Shown here: positions 12,310-23,645 of the stretch, one piece after another | How positions within the stretch are numbered: position 1 is the first letter of the stretch | Layout: every line of letters begins with the position of its first letter | NCBI GenBank assembly: GCA_022495005.1 | Contig: JAGYXB010000962.1 | Coordinates: forward strand, 1,054,001 to 1,118,000 | Source: Rhyacophila brunnea | Lineage: Eukaryota > Arthropoda > Insecta > Trichoptera > Rhyacophilidae | Length of the DNA stretch: 64,000 nucleotides | Reading direction: 5' to 3' | Program-made: the position numbers and the translations under genes | Notes under the pieces: model-generated | What the model was told of the DNA's origin: nothing | The model's input: the letters and a program-made list of their open reading frames with translations, nothing else | Database searches by the model: none

Positions 12310-12358
12310 GTAGGGACCACCTCGTTTTCTTCATAGAAACCTAACGAAAGAAATGACC
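12310..12358 (-). other. Possible cassette exon in the giant intron
   Basis: On the minus strand a consensus donor, CCCTAC/GTAAGTAT, lies at 12310/12309. Two acceptors are possible: TTTCTTTCGTTAG before 12340 (31 nt) or CTCAAG before 12358 (49 nt). One frame reads GSFLSLGFYEENEVVP, which looks protein-like. Neither length is a multiple of three, so inclusion between the flanking phase-0 exons would shift the frame unless further exons exist. It could be a poison exon, an exon of another transcript, or chance. Confidence 0.25.
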
Positions 12359-12379
12359 CTTGAGAAACGTCAGATTATT

Positions 12380-14540
12380 TCTCATAATTTTCAAAAAAAG
12401 AAAAACAGCTGTGTCCATAATATGGAATTATGAGTCGGTATTGGAAAAACAAATTATTTACAGCTATATACGCAAACTTGTAACCGTAGGGTAGCTGAGA
12501 TTGATTTAAAACACATAAAGAAATAGACAACAATTGATAAACACTTCCAAACAACCATAAAGATTCTTTGAAAACCGATTTTTAATTCATATTTTAACAT
12601 ACAATTGTACTGATTTTACTGCATATTGAAATTTGCTCTCCAGGTCCTATCTCGGTAAAGCCGTCAATGTGTGATATTAAAAAGACACAGGTCATAATTT
12701 ATCATCATAATGGTTTTCTCTATGAGTCACACGTCGTGTAGTTAAAAGGTGTTTACGTAATAAATTTAGGTGCGTACAGTTGTCATCAGAGAATAAGGTT
12801 AATTACGTAAATTATGTAATCCATAAACAATTTATTTCTGAGAGCCCTATGCACAATCGTCTGTCATAATTACAACAAAATTACAACAAAACACTATCCA
12901 GAAAGCCTTTCATAGTTATGATCGAGTTGTCTATGGTCCACCAAATCTGCAATAGCTTCGTTCTGTTTTTCTATTGAAAATATTACCATATATAAAAATT
13001 CTCTTTTCATAATTTAGGTAAATTATTTTGTAATTGTTAAACGATGACAAAAATATGAAAAATATACAAAATAAATTCAATAACTATAACTATAAATACA
13101 CAATTAATATTTAATAAAAATGATTAAATATCTCCGCAATTAGTGAATAATATAAGTTATTTTTTGACCATGTTTTTCCCGATACGGTAACACTTGCCGT
13201 TGAAATGTCAGATTTTGTCATTTACAATTATTACAAATATATGCCATGATATGAATAATTATATAGAGTGATTAAAACTAATATTATCATGTTGGTGTGT
13301 AGGTAACTAAGTACTTATATATTTCAACTACCTATCTATTGGTTTATTATTACATAAATATCTCAATCTGAATAAGAAAAGTTAATTCATAATTCATTGA
13401 CACTGACATTTCAATTCGATAATCGGTTTTACTAAATTAAGACACGTACAGAATCAAGAAAGTAAAGGAAAATATGTCGTATTAAATGTCACGGATATTT
13501 AATAGTTGTTCAATACCCATATTGAGATCAATTGTTAAATGAATTTGAGTGTATTGGCCGTTTTAAAGACACGTCAATTTATTTTGACAGCAGCTGTCAG
13601 TGGTAAATGGCAATACGGAAGGGGGGCAAGGGGGCGAGTTCATAACAAAAGTAGTCTATGGTTAAGGATTCCTTATCTCTATAATCTATAGTTAACAGAT
13701 GGATTTCGGCTACTTACAATTTTTACTGTTATTTTATGGTAAGTACGAATTGAGCATCGCGCTCTTAGATAATGGGTTTTTAAACAATAAACCATGCTCA
13801 AGTTAAATAATTTCCGGATAAATAGGGAAATGGCGAGTACATTTCCATACGTCAGGAAGAGGGTAAATTTATATTTAATTGCATTTCCAACATTTTATTT
13901 CAATAAGTAAGGATTTAGTCAACTTATTCATCTGTTCACGAAATGTTTGTCACTGACAAGATAGCAACAATACATCAAAAATTGCTAATTTGCATCAGAC
14001 TTAATAAATTAAACATCATTAAATAACTACGCATTTAGTTCATAAGAAATAATATGTTATAATTATTTACCTATAAGTACATTTTCTTAAAATAAGCGGT
14101 GTATTTCTTAGTGTTTAGGTGTTGCCACCCAACTAACTATTGGGTATTACAAAAAATAAAGACTCACAAAGGGGCCACAGACTAAAAATTGTTGATGAAC
14201 TGCACTGGTTTAATGTATGACTCAAATAATTAAATAATTAATACGTAGCTCACCCTTGTTTATTTGAAACATATTTGATTTAATAAGTAATATACAAAAT
14301 GTTTAATAATATAGCATATTTTATGTTTATAATATAGTGATCTAACCGTTTCGTTACACACCCTAGTGTACCTACCGTTAATTCCGACGTAACTGATAAC
14401 TGAGGATATATGTATTAAAATTCTGTTAATATAAAGATACCATCTGTGCAAGGTAGGTAATTCATATTACATTACTAATTACGTACATAGATGGTGTCAG
14501 GATTGGTAATAACTGGGCAAGTAGTTAAGGTGAATACTCC
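12380..14540. other. AT-rich intronic stretch
   Basis: Two kilobases with no repeat partner, gene or structure that I could recognise, apart from TAGGTA words and short A/T runs. A GC-rich stretch at about 13615-13645 (GGAAGGGGGGCAAGGGGGCG) is isolated. Confidence 0.4.
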
Positions 14541-14546
14541 ACTTAC

Positions 14547-14860
14547 CAGAGGCACCTAGAGGAAAAATAGGAAGCTTGCAATTTGAGATTTTTTTTTAAT
14601 ATACATTTTAAAGTGTTCTAATTAATAAAAAGAAAAATATGTTTTTAGTTATTGACAAAGATAAACTTACAATTTAAAAAAAAAAAAAAACGTTATAAAA
14701 TGTGAATTCGTTGAACTCAGTATTCCATACTAATTTTATGGTCATGCTTATTATTAAAATTTGGTTTAAAGATTTCTCTAATGTACAGAAACGTTTTTTT
14801 ATCAAATCTAATTTTGGTTTTCTCACAATATTGATTCTCTATAAACAAAACTGACCATAA
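14547..14860 (+). repeat. Dispersed repeat, family E, copy 1
   Basis: It begins AGAGGCACCTAGAGGAAAAA and shares GAAGCTTGCAATTTGAGAT, TAAACTTACAATT, AAAATGTGAATT and TTTTATGGTCAT in order with 24605-24870. The borders are approximate. No ends or coding capacity were identified. Confidence 0.6.
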
Positions 14861-15104
14861 GTCCCGAAGAAATCATTCGGCACGGGTATAATTTCCGCAA
14901 TATGCGTTAGGTTAGAGCAAGATAGAAGACATAAGAATTAACAACTTGGAGAAGCTAGATATTAAGTCGTTAAATATTGGTTGAACTGATGTGCTTACGG
15001 CAAAACCGGGAGTACGCGTAGGTGTAATGTATAGTTTTTTTGTGCGAAATACAAAATGATTAATAATATTATTAGTTAATTTAGTATAAAAGATTATAGT
15101 TAGC

Positions 15105-15285
15105 TTACTATGTTGTGTTTAAATGTAGTAGCCGTACTGAGAAGCAAGATACTGGTATAACGTTTCATAAATAATTTAATAAAAATAAAATAAACTTTCT
15201 ACTTGGCGTAATACGGTAAGAAAACGGCTTCATATTGCCGGACAATATCCTCTCTCCTTTCGTATTATTGCTCCGAGACCTACAC
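15105..15285 (+). repeat. Dispersed repeat, family F, copy 1
   Basis: It shares CTATGTTG..GTTTAAAT, GCCGTACTGA.AAGCAA, CGTTTCATA and ACGGCTTCAT.TTGCCG in order with 56700-56860, in the same orientation. The class is unknown. Confidence 0.55.
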
Positions 15286-16027
15286 GCGTTTTACATAATT
15301 AAGAGTCAATTCCTATGAACATATTATAGCGCGGAGGTGCAGCGAAAATCCATCCCGCGATCGACGCATTGGGCATGTTTGGTCTATAACAGCGGTTCTC
15401 ATGTGCGGACCTGGTGGCAGCATGCGGCCACCAGCGATTTACAGAATAATATTTCAAAAAAATATTTATAAAATTATGAAATTGGTTGAATAAATACACA
15501 TGACTTGTCTTAAATTCCTTTCTACGCTCAAATTATCCATAACCTGTTTTTATGAGATCATGTGTGAAATAGTCCGTTTCTGAGATTAAAGTCAATTCAA
15601 AGAATTGGCAACAATTGCTTTATTAATATTGTCGATTTTCCTACTACTGTATACTGTGAAAGATCATTCAAGGTAATGCACTTCATAAAAAACAAATATT
15701 GCAGCCAGTTGACAGATATAAACTTAGAAGCAACCATGCGGCTCGCATTGGAAAAAAGGACTATGGAGGAATTTCCATTTGAATTATTTTTAAATAAATA
15801 GATATGTACCTACTAAAATGTTCAAATGTCTTTTATTAAATGGACTTGTCTATTAATAAATTGATCCATTTTCTTAGTATGTAAATAAAATTTAGCTTTA
15901 ATTTTTCCAATCACAACAAAAAGGAAACTTGGTGCGGCCACCAGACGTTTCCATAGAACTCTCAATGTTAATTGTGCCGGCCACAGTTAATTTCTCTTGA
16001 GAGCAACTGGTGTATAACCTACACTGT

Positions 16028-16337
16028 ACTTAGTACTTCTCAACCTTTTTACACCTGCGGATCACTGAAAATAGGAGAAAGGTTTTGTAGACCGATAACG
16101 CAAAAGTAAAAATATTATTTATATAGTAACGTATAATAACGTCCGATCAGGGTTAATTGCATCATGGAAAACCATTAATATATGTGTATTAGTATTTTAA
16201 GAACAAAAATACAATGCATAAACACAGGTGCACGGGTTTGAAGATTTTATTGGAATTTTTAGCATAGGCATTTGGACTCCGAAAATTCGCAGACCACCAG
16301 AAAATCTCTGCGGACTACCGGTTGAGAAACACTGCTC
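16028..16337. mobile_element. hAT-like MITE
   Basis: The left end TACTTCTCAACCTTTTTACA and the right end GGTTGAGAAACACTG are inverted versions of the CAGTGTTTCTCAACC terminus common in hAT elements. Both ends continue into matching TGCGGA.CAC/TGCGGACTACC sequence. It has no coding capacity, and the target duplication is not clear. Confidence 0.65.
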
Positions 16338-16371
16338 TACAGCATCTCATTTGCACACATTGTGTTGTAGT

Positions 16372-16966
16372 CTAATAAGCAGGCGTGCACACAAGGAGGG
16401 AGGGTTCGGATCCAGACCCCCCAGGAATAGAAAAAATACAAATTATTTAAGTTAATGGAATATTACTTCTTCTTTGTCTAAGCCAGGATCTCATGATTGA
16501 GGATCGTGATGCGGATGAATTAACTGTCGAACACTCTTCTCAACGGATTAACCCCACTCATCTCGGCATTATATTACACGCACGGCATGTGGCCACTCAA
16601 GGCACTCATAAATTGGTGCGACTATCTGGGCCATCCAAAGTCTGCTTTAATATACCGATTTAGCATGTCTAAAAAAAAGACAACGCGGGCACCACAAACG
16701 GATACCAAAGATAATGATTATGACCGTTAAGCCACGCCTATTCGATGACCACTTTCGGATGCGACAGTGTGTGGTTGTACCTACAGGCCAGGTGTTTTTC
16801 ACAAGTGTCTGGGTATAGGGAATGTACGTGCAAATGTGTGTTATTACGCGGTCAGGGTAAATGTGGAAATCAATGGCACCTGCTAGATTTTGATGAAAAA
16901 TATTATGGCTATTTTTCAAAATGGACGCTCCGAAACCATTTTCCTGTGTGCGCACCTGCTAATAAG
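16372..16966 (+). mobile_element. hAT element, family C, copy 2, with 8-bp target duplication
   Basis: The element 16380-16958 starts CAGGCGTGCACACA and ends TGTGTGCGCACCTG. It is flanked by an exact CTAATAAG on both sides (16372-16379, 16959-16966), the 8-bp duplication of the hAT superfamily. It is 579 bp and non-autonomous. The right end plus its flank is partly repeated at 19875-19965. Confidence 0.88.
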
Positions 16967-17083
16967 TATTCCACTATATGATAAAATTTAGGACGTTCAG
17001 AACCATTCACACCAAGCTGTGACTGTATTTTTCGCTCACAAAGCATTTTCCATTGGGCGTAACATAAACTTAGGTATGTAGGT

Positions 17084-17341
17084 CATGGCCCCTACAAGGG
17101 CGGAGGGGGCGTGGCGGATCGACCAGCTAAGACAGATAAACATACATACCAAATTTGCTTTTAATAGTAAAAAAAATCTTCAACATTATTGCAACATTAT
17201 TGAGATTTAAAAATATGTGGTTGTACGATGCAATTGAAATGATAATAAATTCATGAGTAGAATTTGGGAAACGCCAATGTAGAGCATCACACTGGCCATA
17301 AACCTTGGCGATATGTAGGGGCTTCAGGATGTGGGGGCCAT
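17084..17341. mobile_element. Short inverted-repeat element, family D, copy 1
   Basis: It starts CATGGCCCCTACA and ends GATGTGGGGGCCAT; reversed, the right end reads ATGGCCCCCACATC. The inner mark GAGCATCACACTGGCC recurs as GAGCGTCACATTGCC at 25.2 kb, near 34.44 kb and reversed at 54.06 kb. The element at 53987-54369 is the longer relative. Confidence 0.65.
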
Positions 17342-18104
17342 AATATGGGTACTAACTTCGTATATTATATTTGGATTGAATCCTCAAATACGATTAACTC
17401 AAAACTTATAATTTGCAGTAAGCAAATAATATTATGAATAATATTATTTAGATAGATTGGAAAACGGCGATCGGTTTTTGTTTATCGATAGCATTGAAAT
17501 TCTCCAGATTTGTGGCTTGGGATATTATTAGAATTTCTATAGATAATGAAGAAATTAGGATTTCCATCACGCCGCCCGCCGACTGGCAAAATGTTGTTTC
17601 GGAAAACTGTATTATTAATGTCGATCGTGACTCGCTAATTATACCCCGCGCGGAATGTCAATTGATTTAGCGCTCACTGCGCGGGTAAAAATAACCATAA
17701 ACAAACACAAGGACATCGCGTTACGTTTATAAACATAAAACATAAAAAAAACACTGTTTTAAAATATAAGGCTTTTCTTATTTGACAAGAAAGGCGTTTC
17801 GACATAAAATTCAATATTCAAAATTTTACTAATCTAATGTCGCCTTCTGACGTGGCGATTTTTGTCGTTCAACTGTCTGTTGAATGCTGAACAAGAAATC
17901 GAATAGAATGTTCCCACGTATCGATTTGCGTTGAACCGATGATCGTAATCAAAGTTAAACAAACCGTGTCCGGAAAAGTATACGTATGTAGTTCGCCGTG
18001 TGACAGTTCACTTTGGGCTGTTGTATCGGAAACAAAAAGCCGGTCATATGGCATTAATTATAATTTATTATTTTTTTAATATATTTATTAATTATTATTA
18101 ATTC

Positions 18105-18141
18105 TTTGACACGTATTTGATAGATTAAAATACGTGTCAAA
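18105..18141. repeat. 14-bp stem hairpin
   Basis: TTTGACACGTATTT (18105-18118) and its exact reverse complement (18128-18141) are separated by a 9-base loop. The flank ACGTAATAAAACCCACCGGAA has a reversed relative near 62424-62458, so it may be the end of an old inverted-repeat element. Confidence 0.55.
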
Positions 18142-18924
18142 AAAATACGTAATAAAACCCACCGGAATACAAGATAAAATAATATGTAAGTAAGGAAATT
18201 AGAAATAAGGACAAGTAGAATTCTGAATGATCCAAAAGTAGGTTAGCAAGTAGGTACTAATAATTAACAAGTCATACCTAATAATGACAGCATAATTATC
18301 GGATATTTGATACCAATCAATGTCAAATTATTATTCTTATTGAATCTAATAAATGTGTAACATTGCTGTCTGCAAACAAGCGTGGCATGTATCTACATGA
18401 TTTTGTAACATATAACTTACTTCACTGTGAAATGACCCACTATTTTTTTATCCCAGTGCTATACGGCCTATACGACCATTTCTTTCCGATACAGCGAACT
18501 GTATAAAAACATACAACCGAAAGAAACAAATTCGGCGTTCCAATGCGTGTTGTTATAATCTCGGTTACTCTAGGCAACTTATGAAGACTCCAACTCCATT
18601 CAATTCAACTGACAAGAATCAACTTTGTTAAAATATGGTTCCCACTTATCAATTAACTTTCAATTGACATTCAACATACACTTGAACGACAAAAATCGCC
18701 ATGTATGAACGTGACATACGTCAGGGATAGAGAACCTATGATAATCATTTATTATGCGCGTTATAAATGGAAACTCTGCCATTCTTGGTTTGGTAGTATC
18801 AACTTGCGGGTCCCTGATAATTATCTTAGACATTGGGGCATCTGTTGTTTGTTCTCCCAAGGTGCAGAACTAACCTGCCATAGGTAATAACAACATCGGT
18901 GTTTAATCGAATCGCTTGGAATAT

Positions 18925-19150
18925 TGATATATTCCATTTACATGAGGTGAGTATCGGTGGAAGTTATTTTAAAATTTCTAAGATAGGGGACTGTACTTCC
19001 GTGTACTTTTTTTTACTAATATTAACCTATACTTTTATTTAAATATTGATAACACTGATATTTATTTGTTATTTATGTCATGTCGTGAACGCGAATTTGT
19101 AATTTGTCATGTTCATTATAGTATGTAAAATAAACGAATTTTAATTTAGT
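18925..19150 (+). repeat. Dispersed repeat, family G, copy 1 (retroposon 3' end?)
   Basis: It shares TTGATATATTCCAT, GAGTAT.GGTGGA.GTTATTTTA, GTGTACTTCC and ATGT.ATGT.GTGAACG in order with 22955-23250. Both end near an AAATAAA.GAATT A/T-rich tail, as retroposon 3' ends often do. It has no coding capacity. Confidence 0.5.
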
Positions 19151-19250
19151 GATACGCGTTCTTGTGGGACACGAGAGCAAAGTTTGAATTGTGTATGTAA
19201 AACAGACGAGTAGGTTTAAAAATATTTATATAGGACTTGTGACAATTATT

Positions 19251-19274
19251 TTCGTGGATGAATTCATCCACGAA
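19251..19274. repeat. Perfect 24-bp palindrome
   Basis: TTCGTGGATGAA and its exact reverse complement abut with no spacer around an EcoRI-like GAATTC centre. It is not part of a repeat that I recognise. Confidence 0.7.
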
Positions 19275-19394
19275 TTATATGAAATGGCCTTGGTAATAAT
19301 GAAATGACTGACAATAATTATTATTTTTGTGTTTTGTTTAATTTTAGGAATTTTATCGTAAGTAGGTACTTAATAGTATCTTAAACAGTGTCCT

Positions 19395-19815
19395 CTCATT
19401 GTGTTTTAAGCGTTACGTGTTCAACCAATGTCTGCTACCAACGCTCACGTATGCATGTGAAACATGGACTCGTAATGTAAGAGAAATCCAAAAATTACGA
19501 GTAACGTGGCATGGAAATGTGCATGTTTTGCATAACGCGTAAAGATCACAAAATAATCCAAATGATAAGGAAGCAGACAAGAGTATGCGATGTGATATAG
19601 GTCGCTAAGCAGATGGAATGGTAATGGACTGGACACGTCGCTCTGCGAGTCGAAACCCGCCGGACAAATCCTGTCATACAGTGGTACCCAAGGGGCACTA
19701 AACTCCCACAGGAACGCCCTAAACCCGCTAGATAGACGAACTCATAAAGTTCGGTGGATGTGCGTGACAGCGAAGAACTATGGACCGAGAAGAGTGATTG
19801 TTCACAACATAAGAG
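19395..19815 (+). pseudogene. Endonuclease-reverse transcriptase LINE remnant (plus strand)
   Basis: Broken frames give LPTLTYACETWT-like, then W.GHV, then PKPARWTNS and a MDREEW-like end. These match in order the C-terminal part of insect RTE-type reverse transcriptases. Several stops and shifts are present. The same family is at 58785-59500. Confidence 0.65.
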
Positions 19816-19874
19816 AATGTGAATGTTTTCCCAACAAAATCTACAGATTATCTAGGATCTTCGGTCCTTATAAA

Positions 19875-19965
19875 AAACCATTTTCCTGTGGGCGCACCTG
19901 CTCATAAGCATTCCCCAAGATGATAAAATTTAGAACGTTCAGAACCATCCACAGCAAGTAAAGTA
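19875..19965 (+). repeat. Fragment of family C right end plus shared flank
   Basis: CATTTTCCTGTGGGCGCACCTG followed by CTCATAAG and then TGATAAAATTTAGAACGTTC parallels 16938-17012, including the sequence beyond the target duplication there. The similarity therefore extends past the element end, implying a copied junction or an older host repeat. Confidence 0.55.
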
Positions 19966-20319
19966 AACACATACATTAATATTGTATGTAATAACATATT
20001 GATAATCTCGTGCAAAATTCTAGCTTTTCCATGGAAAATTTGTAGCCGTTTGCGGTATTTCACAAACATATTCAAAAATGGCAAGAAAGACCTGGCAAGA
20101 AAAACGCTACGTTGGCAATGCTGGGTACATCAAACTACACCGAGATGTAGCACCATTTCTAGGTATGTGTCTGAAGTTTTTCAAAATGGTGTAGATATTT
20201 TCATTAGGCAATCATCTATCTGCATAACTCTATAAATTACCGCACCGTTGTAAATCACAATAATTTATAATAAGTTATTAAATTAATGCATCTATCTCAA
20301 CACAGATGGGGATTTTGCA

Positions 20320-20560
20320 GATAATTTACCTTGTTGACGTCAACAGATTAGCCTTAGGGATTTCCCTAACGAACGTAAGGGGCTGTAGACCAATTTTCTC
20401 GGCGAAAATCTTTAAGACGCCTTAAAGGTAGGTATATCGCAGCCTTAATATTTGGAAAAATGCGCTTTTCCGTGCATTCAATTTTCCACAAACATTCACC
20501 TTCCTCGCCAGTCCCGCCTCTTGAAAATTATACGACCCTAATTCTCACGAAATAATTATT
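20320..20560. other. GC-richer intronic island 3
   Basis: About 240 bp without a second copy here, with a GTTGACGTCAAC palindrome near its left edge and short mirrored words (CTTAGGGATTTCCCTAA). There is no open frame of interest. It is a candidate regulatory or structured element. Confidence 0.3.
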
Positions 20561-20844
20561 TAAACGAACCATAATATCTGAATAATAATTATCTACTTGA
20601 TACTCGTAAATTATTTACATACTGTAGTATGATATTATATCATTTAATAAAAACAAATATTAATAATATAAAATGCTAATGCTTAAACGAGTACAACTGA
20701 CATACATTTAAAAACGAATTAGGGGCAGTTTTTACATCACCATTATAGTATATGGTAGTGGTGGCGAATCTATGGCACGCGAATGTTTTATTTTGAAGAG
20801 AAAAAATATACCTGTAGGTAATAATAATGAACGACAGATCGCAT

Positions 20845-21090
20845 TGTATAATTTTTTTTTCGACCATGTCCGATCCTAATAGGATCGTATGGGCCTTTAC
20901 ATAGTAGGGGTTTACATTAACAGATTTTGTTTTTTACGAGAAATGGATGTCAGCCACTTGCTCAACCCATTAGGTCCATACCCTGACAGAATTGAAAAAC
21001 AATGTATACTTGCCAGACCCGGGATTTGAACCCGGGACCCACGGCGTGATAGTCCAACGCTTAAGCCACGCGGCCACCGTGGGTGTATAA
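20845..21090 (-). mobile_element. tRNA-derived SINE with 7-bp target duplication
   Basis: TGTATAA flanks both sides (20845-20851, 21084-21090). Read on the minus strand, the head is tRNA-like: GTGGCTTAAGCGTTGG as A box region and GGTTCAAATCC as B box. A body ending TCTGTTAATG and an A-rich tail (T run at about 20851-20860) follow. It is about 232 bp. Relatives with the same tail region are at 43600-43860 and 62610-62770. Transcription would be by RNA polymerase III. Confidence 0.85.
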
Positions 21091-21163
21091 AAAATAGCTG
21101 GCAAATACTATTCAAGAATAAGCATTACGTTTAATGTAAATATATAATTGTATATGTCGGTTC

Positions 21164-21555
21164 TTAGCCGGCTCGCACATCACAACTCGCCTTGTGTGCC
21201 TGACGGTCATAAATATCAAAACCTCGGAGACTGCCGGCGAATGTTGCATGATCACAACCTCGCACATCTGCCAAGCGCTGCTAGCTCTAGCTCTGCCAAA
21301 CGCGGCGACAGTCTGGAGAGAAATGACCGATTCTGCAGCTGTGTGCATGCGCGGAGTCGATATTGGCCGGACATCGACATGCAGGCTTTGGCCAATGCAA
21401 CTAGACGAATGTCGCAGGGTCGCAGAGTTGCAGTTGCACCGGCCAATCTGCGAAGCTCCATTTGATAACGTTTGTTTCTTGGTTTACGATGACGTCACAT
21501 CGACGAATTCGTCGAAAGACGCATGCGGCTAGTTCTGATGTGCGAGCCCACTTAA
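21164..21555. mobile_element. Inverted-repeat element nested in the hAT copy
   Basis: CCGGCTCGCACATCA at the left and TGATGTGCGAGCCCAC at the right are inverted ends. The flanks are TTAG (21164-21167) and TTAA (21552-21555), suggesting a decayed TTAA duplication. The relative at 48.6-49.3 kb lacks it, giving an empty site. It has GC-rich internal sequence and no recognisable product in the several overlapping frames. Confidence 0.75.
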
Positions 21556-22114
21556 GCTTTATGCGTCACTTACAATATTATCGCACTAACCTCATCAGGC
21601 GGCGGGAGAAGCCGCGCCGTGAACCTCTACTTTTGATCGCTTTACTATGCTTGAGACCATTGTAGCGAGAGACTGCCCCATCTGATCAGAGCAATTCTGG
21701 TGTCAATTTATGCGTAAAGAACCAAACTAAGTAATACAGTAACAAACAATTTCAATTTTACCCACAAAAATAGCTGTACCAAATAAGGAACAAAAACTTG
21801 CCGGAGCGTGTAGTAGTAATTCTGGCAGACAAATTGGTGGACCAAAATGTATGGCGTAATTAAAAAGTAATAAACCCATACGTATGCTACGTTCTGTGAA
21901 TGATATCTATACATCATAGTTTTTTTTTTAAATAGAATTCTTAAAAACTATTTTTTTCTCCATGAAAAACTACTCGGCACGTCACAGTCGAAAAATAATA
22001 TTTGGAAAATTTTGGCACGCGTATGTAAGAGGGTTGGCCAACCCTGGTATATGGCATATTATACCAACCTACCGACTGCGAGAAACTGAATTCTAACATG
22101 TACTTGAACAAGCA

Positions 22115-22324
22115 GTGATGCCAACCGTACTATAATTATAGTACAATATTATAATTTTAATTCCGCGAAAAATGTAAAATACTATAATTCTACGCAATAT
22201 ACCAAAATACTATAATTTTAAAGGATTCAAGACGAAAAATGTTCCTCTACTATTTATTTTTCAGAAATACTATAATTTGTATGCCCTTGTCCTATAATCA
22301 GCATAGAAAAAGATGGCAACACTG
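22115..22324. mobile_element. hAT-like MITE (CAGTGATGCCAACC ends)
   Basis: It starts CAGTGATGCCAACC and ends GATGGCAACACTG, inverted hAT-like ends. The interior is repeated ATACTATAATTTTA units. It is about 210 bp with no coding. Confidence 0.7.
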
Positions 22325-22671
22325 ATATGCAATGACGTCCATAAGCAAAGTACCCCGTTTAGACAGACTTTCCGCGTCCTTTCGTTTTTAGTTTCTAAAA
22401 ATCTGCAAATTCGTTATGTAGGTACCTACTTACTTACTTACTATCTTATTACTTTATTTTCAACTATTTTAAACAGACAAATACTTACACCAAAACTCTT
22501 TAATTTAACATAAACATCGTCCACTGAGAATTAGAATCCACGAAACCTACCCACAAAAAGCAGTGCTTGTAGGTATATCGGAGTACATAATATAATATAT
22601 TAAACTTCGTCAATGTGAAGCGGTCGTCTTTGTAATTAAACGAGGTATCATATTACTAACACGACTTAGTC

Positions 22672-22757
22672 TGCGCGCCCATTACCGCCGCCTGTCGTTG
22701 AGTTTTTCTACGAAGGAAGGGTTGACAGGCGAGCGGGAGTCGCGCGCAGCGTTTTGT
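22672..22757. repeat. GC-rich imperfect palindrome
   Basis: TCTGCGCGC...CGCCTGTC on the left mirrors GACAGGCG...GCGCGCAG on the right, across a short AT loop. It is the most GC-rich short block in this part of the intron. It is possibly a fold-back element. Confidence 0.5.
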
Positions 22758-22954
22758 GGTTCATGTTACACATTTATGATAGATGGTATTGGGGTTGTTG
22801 TCAAATTTATTCATGACTTCTGAATAATATTATTTTATTATTCAATACTGAATGAACCTACTGTCCGAAAACAAGATCTCGTCGATAACCGGAAATCACT
22901 GTAGTCGCATATAGAAGACTTATCAGTGACGTACATGTCATGGCTGACATGGTT

Positions 22955-23250
22955 GATATATTCCATCTACGTGAGGATGAGTATAGGTGGACGTTATTTT
23001 ATAAATTATTAAAATAGGGTCTGCTTAACTCATCCGGTGTACTTCCTTGTTCCTATATATTTTTTTTTGTATTTACACATTTATACTGTAGAATAACTTA
23101 ATACTGATCTATCTCTTTTATTATGTACCTAATATTGTTTTAATAATATTTCGTTGTTTCTAAATGTCATGTTGTGAACGTCTGAAACTTATAATTTGTA
23201 ATGTCCACAATATATAAAATAAATGAATTGAATGGCGGCAACGCGTGTTT
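22955..23250 (+). repeat. Dispersed repeat, family G, copy 2
   Basis: Partner of 18925-19150, longer by an AT-rich insert in its middle. It ends AAAATAAATGAATTGAATGGCG. Confidence 0.5.
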
Positions 23251-23549
23251 AAATAATGTATCGGCTCTCATTTTAGATGCGACCCCTTTTCTTCTTCGCA
23301 ATAAACCAAAAGTTTACTAATATTAATTTTGACATCACTCCTGATCGTTTTATATACTTATATATATATTTATTGTAAAAAGCATCAAATTACGTAAATT
23401 GATAGATCCATACACCACGGAAACGTAAAATGTAATGATAACTTCAGGGGCGTTCCTCATTTGAAACGGAAGCGCAATTAATTAACTGCAAAGGAGGGGC
23501 TTGTTAGATCATATTTTTAACAGGTGGAAAATAAGTTCTTGTTTGACAA

Positions 23550-23645
23550 TACACAAGATTTAAGAATGTTAAATTCTTCTTTTTGAAAACATATTTTAAA
23601 AAAATACAAGGTTTAAAGAATGTTAGATTCTTTATTATGGAAAAA
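23550..23645. repeat. Short direct repeats
   Basis: ACAAGATTTAAGAATGTTA at about 23552 and ACAAGGTTTAAAGAATGTTA at about 23606 form a short tandem-like duplication in AT-rich DNA. No function is seen. Confidence 0.4.

Larger units (their letters stand above)
20748..22054 (-). mobile_element. hAT element, family H, with perfect 8-bp duplication and two nested insertions
   Basis: The element 20756-22046 is flanked by an exact GTATATGG (20748-20755, 22047-22054). The ends are TAGTGGTGGCGAATC and, reversed, CAGGGTTGGCCAACC. An uninterrupted reversed relative lies at 48637-49316, which shows what was added: a SINE at 20852-21083 and an inverted-repeat element at 21168-21551. A GCGGCGGGAGAAGCCGCG patch is common to both copies. 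There is no transposase, and open frames inside are not genes. Confidence 0.9.

Noticed and set aside
20995..21083. Functional tRNA gene
   Set aside because: A and B boxes are present, but the sequence continues into a SINE body with an A-rich tail and target duplications; the cloverleaf is decayed.
21148..21665. Overlapping frames of 67-112 codons at 21.1-21.7 kb
   Set aside because: They lie in an inverted-repeat element and its hAT host, match nothing, and overlap on both strands.
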